DNA of 40,190 nt from Fibrobacter sp. (GCA_012728995.1 JAAYEB010000184.1:1-40190); one strand, 5' to 3'. Positions 1 to 9,400 are shown, counted from the first letter of the stretch. Notes: generated from the sequence alone by a model not told the origin. A program made the numbers and translations.

Positions 1-2
1 AT

Positions 3-134
3 ACCCGCAAAACTAAAGCCCGTGTAATAGGGCTCGTTTATGAAAAAGCAATTCAGAAGATCAAAAAAGAAATTTCTGCAATAGCAGAAACAAAAAACAT
101 GTCCTTAAAGTTCGAATTGTTTTTCATCGGATAA
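3..134 (+). CDS. C-terminal fragment of an unidentified protein (cut by window edge)
   Basis: A reading frame is open from the left edge and ends with TAA at 132-134, giving the last 43 residues of a protein. The peptide is lysine-rich and looks helical (repeated K-x-x-K-K spacing, ending in an aromatic/hydrophobic tail FELFFIG). No family is recognised. The DNA is AT-rich like most of the window and unlike the cellulose operon that follows. The frame is short enough that chance openness cannot be excluded. Confidence 0.35.
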   Translation, partial: TRKTKARVIGLVYEKAIQKIKKEISAIAETKNMSLKFELFFIG

Positions 135-729
135 TACCCATTTTACAACTCATAAGTGTTCAGCGGCAATTTGAAGCGTACTTGCGATGCATGGCTGTGT
201 TGTTTGTAGACCAAAGCATCAATGTCAAAACCATTCTGCCTATAGACTTGTTTATTTGCAAGAGTTTGTTTTTTGGGGGGTGGAGTAATTCCGTAAGTAA
301 TAATCACAGATTCTCACTGAAAAATATTTCTTTTTAACAAGCCCGTTATCTTCTTTCGTTATAAAATATTTCTGTTTATAAATTTTATTTGATTATTTCT
401 GTTTGTATTATGATTTTCCTGTCAATCGGAGCTATTCACACCTTTCCACACGCCCACAAGAGAGATTTACAGAACTGCAATGCATTACCGCGTGGGGCGT
501 GTGCGCTCGGCGACCCCAAAAACCTTTTAAAAACATGATAAGGTTGACAATACTGCGATGCTGACCATCCAAAACACCTTACAGCAGAGATCTGCAAACG
601 CCGAATTGTTCTGATGGCACAATTCTTGAACTATCGGGTAATGTGGGGTTGGGGCGCTCTCACCAGATCATGTTTCGGCGCCGCCTGATGAGGATACCCT
701 CACATCTATAGGAAGCGGAAGGAGGTTCT
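135..729. other. Intergenic region upstream of the cellulose operon
   Basis: No convincing gene is seen. Up to about 420 the DNA is AT-rich; from about 430 it becomes visibly GC-rich, so the composition boundary of the bcs block lies inside this gap. On the minus strand 307 to 143 there is an open frame of 54 codons (GTG start) containing IDALVYK, a string also found near the C-termini of some Eco57I-type methyltransferases; this could be a gene remnant or chance. A TTGACA hexamer lies at 544-549, but I see no good -10 box at the right distance. A strong Shine-Dalgarno (AAGGAGGT) precedes the first bcs gene. Confidence 0.5.
447..503. repeat. Inverted repeat in the bcs leader
   Basis: CACACGCCCAC (447-457) is matched by GTGGGGCGTGTG (492-503), complementary except for one bulged base, with 34 bases between the arms. 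It lies about 230 bp upstream of the first cellulose gene, close to the composition boundary. It could be an operator, a transcript stem or the end of an element; no T-run follows, so it is not a standard terminator. Confidence 0.4.
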
Positions 730-1008
730 ATGGTCAAAGTGGAAAGCTCATTTTCACAGATGTTCATTCCCCGAAAAGAAACGATACGTAATAGTGGCGA
801 CGGCTATGCTTTTGATGTGGCCGCTCTTCTGGCCGCTGTGGGTGGGGAGCAGATGCATTACATCGAGTTCAACAGCGTGCGCCGTGAGCTTGAAACCCGG
901 CAGCGGTGGCCTTTGCTGCATCTGGTATCCGAGTTGCTCGACCAACCGGAAAGATCCGCCGATGTCGCCAAACCCGTTTCCTTGCACAAGGAGGGAGCCG
1001 CTATATGA
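730..1008 (+). CDS. bcsR: BcsR-like small cellulose operon protein
   Basis: A 92-residue cytoplasmic protein heading the cellulose operon. The centre (about residues 28-65) resembles enterobacterial BcsR (about 62 residues). It has an alternating hydrophobic stretch (DVAALLAAVG), an acidic/aromatic HYIEF segment, then a helix ending in RWPLL, the same RWPLL string seen in E. coli BcsR. BcsR works with BcsQ at the cytoplasmic side of the synthase. The start is supported by an AAGGAGGT ribosome-binding site. Its stop overlaps the bcsQ start in an ATGA, so the two are translationally coupled, as in proteobacterial bcsRQ. The first 25 residues and the last 20 are extra compared with E. coli. The assignment rests on the motif plus position. 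Confidence 0.7.
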   Translation: MVKVESSFSQMFIPRKETIRNSGDGYAFDVAALLAAVGGEQMHYIEFNSVRRELETRQRWPLLHLVSELLDQPERSADVAKPVSLHKEGAAI

Positions 1009-1793
1009 AGTTCATCGCCTTTGTCTCGGCTAAAGGAGGCACCGGCCGCACGACGTTAGCAGCCAACCTGGGTGTCATACTTGCCCGTGCGGGCCACCGT
1101 GTGCTCGCACTGGACTGTGATCCGCAAAATGCCCTCGGGACTCACCTGGGTATACCGCCCGGGTTGCGACTTGGTATCGCCGAAGGCTCCTCGCCTGACG
1201 AAATCATCGAGTACCTGACTGCGCAACGAGGAGAGGTGCCCTGCATTCCGTTTGGCACCCGTGACCGCGACGATTTGCAACAGGCTGAGAGTACTCTCCT
1301 GGCCGATTCTGGTTGGCTGATGCGCCGTGTACTGGATGTTGTTCCTTCCGGCACTGAACTTGTATTGGTCGACACACCGGCTGGGGAGCGGGTCTGGACG
1401 GAGCACGTGCTTGAGATGGCAAATGTTATCGTGGGTGTGCACCTGCCCGATGCCGCCTGCTTCGCTACACTTCCGGTTATGGCGGCCATGCTGGAACGCC
1501 AGTGCCGTGGGCGTGAGCTGAAGCCGGCAGTCTGGCATGTGCTCAACCAAATGGAGCCGCGCAGTAAACTCGCTCGTGACACGGAGTTCTTGATGCGGCG
1601 ACACCTGGGTGAGCGGCTGGTGCCTTGCCCGGTACCGCGCGATCCCGTTGTCGGTGAAGCATGGGCCCAACAGTTGCCGGTCGCCTTGCACAGTCCCACA
1701 ACCGGGGCAGTCGCTGCTTTGCGTGAGCTGAGCGAGCACCTGCTGACACCGCTCGTCGATCTTCAAAGACACACGGCCAAAGTTTGCCGCTAA
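1005..1793 (+). CDS. bcsQ: Cellulose synthase accessory ATPase BcsQ (ParA/MinD family)
   Basis: A 262-residue SIMIBI-class ATPase that localises or assembles the cellulose synthase with BcsR. Residues 4-9 form the first beta strand, followed by a deviant P-loop KGGTGRTT at residues 10-17. The family signature lysine (K10) is kept, but the usual GKT lysine is Arg15. E. coli BcsQ also departs from the consensus in this loop. A DCDPQN switch-I-like motif follows near residue 34 and LVDTPAG near residue 122. The start at 1005 is chosen over an in-frame ATG at 906 because it directly precedes strand 1, has a GGAGGG site 9 bases upstream and overlaps the bcsR stop by ATGA. The gene ends 11 bases before bcsA. 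Confidence 0.88.
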   Translation: MKFIAFVSAKGGTGRTTLAANLGVILARAGHRVLALDCDPQNALGTHLGIPPGLRLGIAEGSSPDEIIEYLTAQRGEVPCIPFGTRDRDDLQQAESTLLADSGWLMRRVLDVVPSGTELVLVDTPAGERVWTEHVLEMANVIVGVHLPDAACFATLPVMAAMLERQCRGRELKPAVWHVLNQMEPRSKLARDTEFLMRRHLGERLVPCPVPRDPVVGEAWAQQLPVALHSPTTGAVAALRELSEHLLTPLVDLQRHTAKVCR

Positions 1794-1804
1794 CGAGGTG
1801 AATC

Positions 1805-3937
1805 ATGAAAAAAGCAAAATTGCTTCAAACGCCTTCAATCACGTTCGCTGGGGGAATTGCACGTGCGGTGCGCCTGCTGGCAATGGTAATAGCTGTGGTG
1901 ACACTGACATTGGTGGTGCTCACACCTTTAGGGCTACGCGAGCAAGTGAGTCTGAGTGGGATGCTGTTTCTCGTGGCGTTGGTCGTCACCCGCTCACGTC
2001 ACCGTTTAAGCACGCTAATGTTGATGGTGATGGCGATAACGGTGTCGGCGCGCTACCTGGCCTGGCGTATCAGCGCCACCATGAGCGTAGAGTCGCTCGA
2101 CCTCATGCTCAGTGCTGCAATGCTGTTCGCTGAGCTCTATGCCTTTCTGATCCTGGTCCTTGGTTACTTTCAGATATCGCGGCCGATCGTGCGCAAGCCG
2201 TTGGCGTTGCCCGCCGACCTAAGAGACTGGCCGGCAGTGGACGTGTTTATCCCTACTTACAATGAGTCGCTGGAGGTTGTACGCGCCACCATTTTGGCCG
2301 CTCAGACACTCGACTGGCCGCAGGACAAGCTGCATATCTTCGTGCTCGACGACGGCAACCGTGAGGATTTTCAGCACTTCGCGAATGATGTGGGGGTTGG
2401 CTATTTCAGTCGCCGCGACAATCGTGGCGCCAAGGCCGGTAACATCAATGCTGCGCTGGCCCGCACTAACGCTCCCTTTGTGGCTGTATTTGACTGCGAC
2501 CACATCCCGACCCGCTCCTTCTTACAGCTCACCATGGGATGGCTGGTCGAGGATGACCGACTGGCAATGGTGCAGACACCACACCACTTCTACTCTCCCG
2601 ACCCGCTCGAGCGGAACTTGCGTATTTTCAAAACCTGCCCGAATGAAGGCGAGTTGTTTTATGGCCTCATTCAACCCGGCAATGATCTCTGGAACGCCGT
2701 CTTTTTCTGCGGCTCCTGCGCGGTTATACGGCGAGCGGCCCTGGTTGACGTAGGCGGCATTGCCGAGGAAACCGTTACCGAGGACGCGCACACAGCTCTC
2801 AGAATGCACCGGCGCGGCTGGAGAACAGCTTTTCTTGGTGTACGCCAGGCGGGCGGTCTTGCAACCGAGTCTCTCTCTGGTCACATACGCCAACGGGTCC
2901 GCTGGGCCCGCGGTATGGTGCAGATCCTAAGAGTTGATAACCCGCTGTTCGGGCCGGGACTGACCTGGCCTCAAAGGCTCTGCTATCTCAACGGGCTGCT
3001 CTATTTTCTGTCCGGGCTTCCGCGTCTCATCTTCCTTACTGCGCCGCTTGGCTTCTTGCTGCTCAATGCCCACATCTTCGCCGCCGAGCCTGTCATGGTG
3101 CTCGCCTATGCCTTGCCGCACTTGACTTTCACGCTTATGGCTACTTCCCGTATTCAGGGCAGCTTTCGGCGCTCGTTTTGGGGCGAGCTGTACGAAACGG
3201 TTCTCTCCGCCTATATCGTCCTGCCGACAATTCTGGCTCTTATCAATCCACGGCTCGGGCGTTTCAATGTCACGGCAAAGGGCGGACTCATTACCACGAG
3301 CTATTTCGACTGGCGTATTGCTCTGCCGTTCCTGGTGCTTTTTGGTCTCAATCTTACTGGTATCGCCGCCGGACTTTGGGCTGCCAGTACGGGGCGACAG
3401 CAGCTCGATTCTGTGCTCATCAATGTTGGCTGGGCAACCTATAACCTGATTATCCTCTCGGTCGCCATTGCCGCCGCCTTCGAGCGCCAGCAGCGCCGCA
3501 GACACGCCCGTATTGTGCTGCGACTGCCGGCCATGGTGGAACGCTCATATGGGAACACTGTTGCCTGTGAGCTCAGTGATTTATCGCTCTCCGGGGCTTC
3601 ATTGGGTCACGCCGGCAATGAGATCGAACGCGGCGAGGAGCTCCATCTGACTCTGCGTCTCGGTGAAGAAAGCTTGCCCATGCCGGCCCGGGTTGTAAGC
3701 ACCAAGGCAGGAATCTTGCGACTCGAACTCGCAACGCTCTCTCCCGAGCGAGAGCGCTTCCTGGTACGGGCGCTTTTCTGTCGGGCAGACAACTGGATAC
3801 GCTGGGCCGACGAACGCAGGCTCGATCAGCCAGTGCGTTCGTTTCTGGATATCTCGTTGTGCGGTCTGCGCGGCCTCATACAGTTAGTCGTCAACTCAAC
3901 AACATCGAACTCAACAATATCAAGAAGGTACACATGA
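1805..3937 (+). CDS. bcsA: Cellulose synthase catalytic subunit BcsA (GT2, PilZ)
   Basis: A 710-residue inner-membrane UDP-glucose beta-1,4-glucosyltransferase that makes and exports cellulose. N-terminal membrane helices span about residues 20-125. The GT2 domain has LDDG (181-184), DCD (230-232), TED (325-327) and QRVRW (363-367), all the expected substrate-binding and catalytic motifs, plus FFCGS (300-304). More membrane helices follow, and the gating-loop motif FNVTAK is at 487-492. The C-terminal PilZ domain keeps the c-di-GMP site: R565-x3-R569 and DLSLSG (592-597). Allosteric activation by c-di-GMP is therefore expected. A GAGGTGA ribosome-binding site precedes the start. Length is slightly short of the E. 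coli protein (about 870) but near that of Rhodobacter and Komagataeibacter. The stop overlaps bcsB by ATGA. Confidence 0.96.
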   Translation: MKKAKLLQTPSITFAGGIARAVRLLAMVIAVVTLTLVVLTPLGLREQVSLSGMLFLVALVVTRSRHRLSTLMLMVMAITVSARYLAWRISATMSVESLDLMLSAAMLFAELYAFLILVLGYFQISRPIVRKPLALPADLRDWPAVDVFIPTYNESLEVVRATILAAQTLDWPQDKLHIFVLDDGNREDFQHFANDVGVGYFSRRDNRGAKAGNINAALARTNAPFVAVFDCDHIPTRSFLQLTMGWLVEDDRLAMVQTPHHFYSPDPLERNLRIFKTCPNEGELFYGLIQPGNDLWNAVFFCGSCAVIRRAALVDVGGIAEETVTEDAHTALRMHRRGWRTAFLGVRQAGGLATESLSGHIRQRVRWARGMVQILRVDNPLFGPGLTWPQRLCYLNGLLYFLSGLPRLIFLTAPLGFLLLNAHIFAAEPVMVLAYALPHLTFTLMATSRIQGSFRRSFWGELYETVLSAYIVLPTILALINPRLGRFNVTAKGGLITTSYFDWRIALPFLVLFGLNLTGIAAGLWAASTGRQQLDSVLINVGWATYNLIILSVAIAAAFERQQRRRHARIVLRLPAMVERSYGNTVACELSDLSLSGASLGHAGNEIERGEELHLTLRLGEESLPMPARVVSTKAGILRLELATLSPERERFLVRALFCRADNWIRWADERRLDQPVRSFLDISLCGLRGLIQLVVNSTTSNSTISRRYT

Positions 3938-6162
3938 TCGCGGAAAAGATTATCCGTAGCTTCATCTGGACGGCTGGGTGGCTGGTGGTGGTTGCCGGTG
4001 GTGGTTTACGGGCGCACGCAGACCCTGTAGCTCGAAACAGGGATTCACGATCTGCTCTTCTGGACCAGACTGAGCGTTCTGTGCTTGAGGCTTCGGTACC
4101 CGAGCCGCTTGAGGCAAATGACTGGCGTACCATTTCGATTGTAAAACCCGGTAAAGAAACTTCCGGACTTAGCACTTCCGGCTCCGGAATTCGTTTTTTC
4201 TTCAGGTTACGTGTTGACCGCCTGATAACCGCTGCGCAGCTTCGTCTCTGCACAACCGACAAAAAGGGCGGGGCGGTCGATATTGAGGTGGTTCTCAACG
4301 GCTGCACTGTTGACCGAATCGAGCTGATCGCGGGACAGGTTGAAGTTCTGGCCCTCGACCCATCCCTGTTTTCCGATGACAATGTTCTGGTGCTGCGCCG
4401 GCCGGGCGCCGACCCATGCGAGCCCGCAGGTAATGAGCTTCTTCTGGCACTCAAAACCTCTGAGCTCGAGCTTCAGCAGTCCGCGCTTCCGATCGCCAAT
4501 GATGTGGCTTTACTCCCATTACCGTTTCTCGACCCCCGGGTGGAGGAACCGACCACTATCCAGGTTGTGTTTTTAGGCGAGCGAACGCTGGAGATGGTGC
4601 GTGCAGCCGGCCTTGTAGCCGCCTATTTTGGGCTTCAGGGTGGCTCGCGGTTACGTTTTGTGGTCTTCTTCGATGAGTTGCCCAATGGGAATGCAGTTGT
4701 GATTGCGGCAGGGAAATCAGAGCTGACGCATGGCCTGATCGAGGGCGAAGGCCCAACAGTACGTCTGGTCGACCACCCGAACGGTGCGGATGATGCGGCA
4801 AAGCTGCTCGTCATCGGGGCTGCGATGCCTGGCGAGCTGTTGGCGGTCGCGCAGCGGTTCGCAGCGGGCAATATCACTCGTGGTGGTGTTCTTCCCGGTA
4901 ATCGAAGCGAGTACCTACCTTACGAGTCGCCTCGCTGGGTGAAGAACGACAAGGCGATCCGTTTGAGCGACTTGACTGCGGGCAACGACCTTGTTTTGGA
5001 AGGAACGGGCAGGGCGACCCAGGTGGTCTCGTTCCGGCTGGCGCCCGATCTTTTTGCTGAGCTCACCCAGTCGATTCCGCTCGTTGTTGACTATCGGGTG
5101 AGCGTACCGCCCGGGGCTCCTCTCCCAGAGCTGATGGTCGAGTTGAATCACCATATAATTGGCAGATTGACGGTACCCGGGCCAGAACAGCGTTCCATGC
5201 TTCAACGCGCCCGCTTCGCTATCCACCCAAGCCAACTGTCAGGCTACAACGAGTTGTGTCTGCATGCTGAATTCAGTCCTGACGGGAGAGGTTGTGAATT
5301 GTTAAGACCAGTGGTTTCCCGTGTCGTGATTGAGGGCAGCACCGTTCTGCATGTCGAAAAACTACACCATTTCGCAGTCATGCCGGACGTGAAGCTATTC
5401 GTTTATGACGGCTTTCCCTTCACTCGTTTCGCCGACCTGCGTGAGACCGCCGTGTTGCTTGCTCCGCAGCCGCGTCCGGCCGAGATCGGCTTGTTGCTCT
5501 CTGTGCTGGCGCACGTTTCAGCAGTTACGGGAGAGCTGCCAAAGCGTGCAGTATTCGCGAACTCAAGCAGCACCTACGAGAAGGCAGGGCGTGACAGAGA
5601 TCTACTCGTAATATCCAGCGGCCCCTGGCATCCATGGCTTCGAAGTCATGCAGACGAGCTGCCCTTTACATACACTCCCGGCGGCCTGGTACCGCGCCGT
5701 CCGTGGCGGCCAGGTGTGCTGCTTAACTACCTGACCGGATTTGCCGCTTTCGTTCAGTTGCCCCAGGCCCGCCGTTTCGCCCAGACAGTATCGCCCGTCC
5801 TTGGTGTTGCTGGTGTCGAATCGCCCTGGGCCACTGATCGCAGCACTATCCTTCTGCTCGCAACCGAAAACAGTCAGGTACCAGCCTTAGTTGACGCGAT
5901 GGGCCACGCTGAAGCGTCGCTTGCCGGAGGTGACTTGTTAATTGCCGGTGCAGCCCGCCGTGGCACCTTCGTGCTCGGACCACGTACTACTTGGGGAGCT
6001 CTGCCATTGTGGCGCAAGGGACGCTGGTTTTTCTCGACTCACTGGCTACTGCTCGTGCCAATGCTGGTCGTGCCAGCTTTGTTTCTGGTACGACGGTCCG
6101 CTCGGGTACTCGAGCTCCTGGCGAAGAGGCGGCTGCAACTGCCGCGGCGAAGGCAATCATGA
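3934..6162 (+). CDS. bcsB: Cellulose synthase periplasmic subunit BcsB
   Basis: A 742-residue periplasmic, membrane-anchored partner of BcsA that guides the nascent glucan and is needed for BcsA activity. A signal peptide occupies residues 1-29 (hydrophobic core GWLVVVAGGG, likely cleavage after AHA). Tandem beta-rich carbohydrate-binding and flavodoxin-like domains follow, with family strings such as FRLAPDLF and YNELCLH. A single C-terminal membrane anchor is near residues 705-725 (LLLVPMLVVPALFLV), followed by a basic tail. The start at 3934 is chosen because it overlaps the bcsA stop (ATGA) and immediately precedes the signal peptide; an upstream in-frame ATG at 3859 would add 25 residues in front of the signal peptide. 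Its stop overlaps the next ORF by ATGA. Confidence 0.92.
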   Translation: MIAEKIIRSFIWTAGWLVVVAGGGLRAHADPVARNRDSRSALLDQTERSVLEASVPEPLEANDWRTISIVKPGKETSGLSTSGSGIRFFFRLRVDRLITAAQLRLCTTDKKGGAVDIEVVLNGCTVDRIELIAGQVEVLALDPSLFSDDNVLVLRRPGADPCEPAGNELLLALKTSELELQQSALPIANDVALLPLPFLDPRVEEPTTIQVVFLGERTLEMVRAAGLVAAYFGLQGGSRLRFVVFFDELPNGNAVVIAAGKSELTHGLIEGEGPTVRLVDHPNGADDAAKLLVIGAAMPGELLAVAQRFAAGNITRGGVLPGNRSEYLPYESPRWVKNDKAIRLSDLTAGNDLVLEGTGRATQVVSFRLAPDLFAELTQSIPLVVDYRVSVPPGAPLPELMVELNHHIIGRLTVPGPEQRSMLQRARFAIHPSQLSGYNELCLHAEFSPDGRGCELLRPVVSRVVIEGSTVLHVEKLHHFAVMPDVKLFVYDGFPFTRFADLRETAVLLAPQPRPAEIGLLLSVLAHVSAVTGELPKRAVFANSSSTYEKAGRDRDLLVISSGPWHPWLRSHADELPFTYTPGGLVPRRPWRPGVLLNYLTGFAAFVQLPQARRFAQTVSPVLGVAGVESPWATDRSTILLLATENSQVPALVDAMGHAEASLAGGDLLIAGAARRGTFVLGPRTTWGALPLWRKGRWFFSTHWLLLVPMLVVPALFLVRRSARVLELLAKRRLQLPRRRQS

Positions 6163-6404
6163 TTGTTGGAGATTTACTGAACGCCAGGGTTCCGGTCGGT
6201 TTTTTCGCCATGTTATTGCCGTGGAGCAAGAGCTTCGCACAGAGGCTGGCCGCATACCTTCATGACAGCGGCGACTACAATGTTTTGCCAGCCTGCTATG
6301 ATATGAACCTGGTGCTGTTCGGCCAGGGCTTCATCCAGTGTCACTACAACTTCGCGGTGGACAACGCTCTATACCCAAACTGGAGGTCTCAATGCATCTG
6401 TTAA
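6159..6404 (+). CDS. Unassigned 81-residue ORF between bcsB and bcsC
   Basis: This small ORF starts in an ATGA overlap with the bcsB stop and ends 13 bases inside bcsC, so it is fitted tightly into the operon. It occupies the place where bcsZ (periplasmic GH8 cellulase) lies in proteobacterial operons but is far too short to be that enzyme. No signal peptide or clear membrane helix is seen. The protein has a basic amphipathic segment (about residues 20-35) and an aromatic/cysteine-rich second half with motifs such as FGQGFIQ and NALYPNW. A distant, unproven resemblance to the N-terminal half of BcsD (A-x-RL then G-aromatic spacing) can be argued by eye. It may be a novel subunit, a truncated BcsD-like protein or a remnant. 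The ribosome-binding site is weak, so translation probably depends on coupling. Confidence 0.55.
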   Translation: MIVGDLLNARVPVGFFAMLLPWSKSFAQRLAAYLHDSGDYNVLPACYDMNLVLFGQGFIQCHYNFAVDNALYPNWRSQCIC

Positions 6405-9400
6405 TGACAACCGCCCCGGCGTTACAGTTCAGGGGTGCAGACTGTTCTTCTGGATTTCCCGGGAGTTGGAGGCGCGCTTTTGCACTCTACCTGGTACCCA
6501 CGCGTAAAACCGGCTACGCCGGTTCCTTCGTATCTACATCTTCTCGTAAAAGCCGAAGCGGGCACCCCGTAAACGCTTATATTCTGGCAATCTGCTTTGT
6601 GCTTGGGCTGTGCTTTGTCGTAGCTGCGCAAAGCCGCATAGCGGAGACCCTCGAAGCACAGGCATACATCTGGATGCAACGCGGGCGCGCAGACAAAGCG
6701 GCCGAAATGTGGCGCAAACTGCTGCTCTCGCAACCGCAACACGAGACTGCGCTCTGCGAATTGGCGGTTCATGCTGTTACTGCAGGTGTGTTGACTGAGT
6801 CGCAGCGGTGCCTGCGTCAGCTACAGGAGGCGGATCCGCGGGATGATCGGCTAACGTTCGTGCGCGCGATGCTGCGTGGAGGCGACCATGTTGCGGCAGA
6901 GCTGCGGGAGGCGCGTTTGCTTTCCGAGGCAGGCCGCCCTAACGCGGCATTGCGGCATTACCGGAAGGCGTTTGGCGAAACCGAGCCCACCACCCTCTTG
7001 GGTCTTGAGTACTACCAGGTGCTTGCCGCCACTCCTGATGGTTGGGATGCCGCCCATGCTGGCCTCAAACGTTTGGCCGGGATGTACCCCGAAGCAGCCC
7101 ATGTACAGCTTGCGCTGGCCCTTCATCTAACATACAACCCATCCACCCGTACTCGCGGCATACGGTTATTGCAGAAGTTAGCCGGCATGCCGGAGGTAAA
7201 TGGCGAAGCGCATACCGGCTGGCGCCAGGCTGTCATGTGGCTCGGCGAGACTCCTCAGGCACTGCCGTGTCTGCGGGCTTACGTGAGTGCCAACCCGAAA
7301 GACAGCGAGTTGCGCCGTCGACTGGAACTGCTGGAGCCGCGTTTGGCACGGCAAAAGGCTTTGCGTCAGGCTTTTAAGGCTCTCGAAGACGGCGAGCTGG
7401 ACCAGGCTGAAGAGAAGTTCCAGAGTATCAATGGTGCCGAGCGCGATCCGGAAGTGCTCGGGGGATTGGCGAGCGTTGCACTGGCACGTGAGGCATTCGA
7501 TCAGGCAGTTAAGCTATTATGCCGGGCGCGGGAGCTCGCCCCGCAGCGAACCGAGCTGTGGCAACCGTTGTTGCGCACGGCTGAGCTTTGGCAGGCTATC
7601 AAGCGTGCCGACGTGTTGCGGCGCGAGAACCGGCTCGACGAGGCGCAAGCGTTACTCGAACACGCGGCAACCTCAGTTGCGACTGAGCGGTACCAGGCTG
7701 TCCTGGCTCTCGTCGATCTTCTGCTTGAGCGGGGTGATATTTCAAGAGCCCAACACAGCCTGAATGAACTGATAACCGCGCCGCCTGCCAAGGCCGCGGA
7801 TCTGCGATGGATGGTGTCGCTGCTGCTGCGTGCCAACCTGGATGAGCAGGCTGCGGCTGCCAATGATATGTTGCGCGACATTGATACATCGGCTGCCTTT
7901 AGTCCGGAAGGTCTGAAGGTCGAACAGTTGCGGCAACGGGCGATACATCTGCGACAGACAGGCGATGTCATTGCCGCTCATGATACTCTGGTGGTTGCGG
8001 CCGGTCTTGACTTGCGCGCTTCGCGGGTGTTGCTCGACTTGGTGCACCTGGATCTTGAACTCGGCTATCTTGACGAGGCACAACGCTCGATCGAAACACT
8101 GTTGAAGACGGAACCGGAGCTGCCCGAGGCGGTTCTGGTAGCGGCGCGGCTTGCCGAGCAACTCGGCGAGCATGAGCGCGGCCTCAAGTTGCTCGGAACC
8201 ATTGACGCACCGGCTTCCTCCGACGAGATCGACAATCTGCGACGGCGGCTCGAGATGCGTCTTGCCGCAGCCAGGGCAGTGCGTGTTTTTCGTATTGGTG
8301 GAGTGAGTGCTGCCCGCATGCAGCTCTCAGAGCTTGAGCGGGCGGCACCCAGCTTGAACCATCTTGCGATTATTGCCGAGGCGTGGGCCGACATCGGGGA
8401 GGTTGATCATGCCGTGTTGCTGCTGCATACGGGAAGAACAGCATCGGCCGAGTTTCCGGGTGTGCGGCTGCAGATGGCGGCATTGCTGCTGCGGGCTGGT
8501 CGCACAGGTGAGGCGAAAGCCGTTCTTGAGGAACTTGTTGCTCAGCCTGGTCTGGCATCGGCAGAGCTGCATGCGCTTCAGAAACTGCGAGTTGGGTGCG
8601 CAGTGCGCGTTGCCGACTCGCGGCGGTCACAAGGTGATCTGGCCGGTGCCCGGCGTGAGCTGGCTCCATGGACTGGAGCTCGTCCTCCCGAGCCACAAAT
8701 CGCCAACGCCTACGGGCGGGTTTTGCACGATGCAGGTGATTGTGAGGCGGCCGCAAAGCAGTATATTCACGTCTTGAAGCGGGAGCCCGGTAATTTCGAT
8801 GCGTTACAAGGCTTGACATATGCGGCTTTGGGTGATGGTGTCGACCTGGCCGAGGCTCGACACGCTTTGCAACAGGGACTTCTTGTGCGTAGTGGTGATC
8901 CGCGTCTTCACCTGTTCATTGCTCGCCTGGACGCCAAGGCCCAGAGCTATGCAGCAGCACTTGAGGAGCTTGCTCAGGCAAGAAGACTCGTTGAGGATGA
9001 AATGCGCTCAGTCGCGACGTTTACCTTTAATGAGAAAACGATCTCAAACAGGCCGCCCTCAAAGGTCCGGCAATCAGAGGCCGAGCTTGAGCATTTGCAC
9101 TCGGAAATTCAGTCTGAGATGCAGCGGGTACATGCTGCCGCCGGTATCAAGATTAAGCCGGAGATCACGATGCGGTCACGACAGGGCGAGCCCGGCCGGC
9201 AGGCGATGTTCGAGCTAATGGCGCCTTCGCGGCTGGAGTTTCCGAATCCGTGGGGGACGCTGTCTCTTCAGGTAACACCCATCCATCTAAGTGCTGGACG
9301 TCTCGTCTTAGGTGGCGATCCCGATATGGTGCCTTTCGGCACCGTCGAGGGGGTTGTAGGGGAGCGCGATGTCGAGGCGGATGGTGTGGCTCTCGGGGCA

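Noticed and set aside
525-560. AAACCTTTTAAAAACATG at the left boundary compared with AAACCTTTAAAAATCATG before tRNA-Ser(GGA) as an att-site direct repeat
   Set aside because: The match is short, imperfect and AT-rich; similar AACCTTT strings recur several times in the intergenic DNA, so it is probably chance.
906-1004. N-terminal extension of BcsQ from an upstream ATG
   Set aside because: The added residues overlap bcsR out of frame and do not resemble the ParA fold; ATG 1005 has the ribosome-binding site and directly precedes the first strand.
1056-1772. Long minus-strand frames opposite bcsQ, bcsA, bcsB and bcsC
   Set aside because: They are shadows caused by the GC-rich codon usage of the plus-strand genes; none has a recognisable domain or independent ribosome-binding site.
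3859-3933. Extended BcsB start
   Set aside because: It would place 25 residues encoded within bcsA before a normal signal peptide; the ATGA-coupled start at 3934 fits better.
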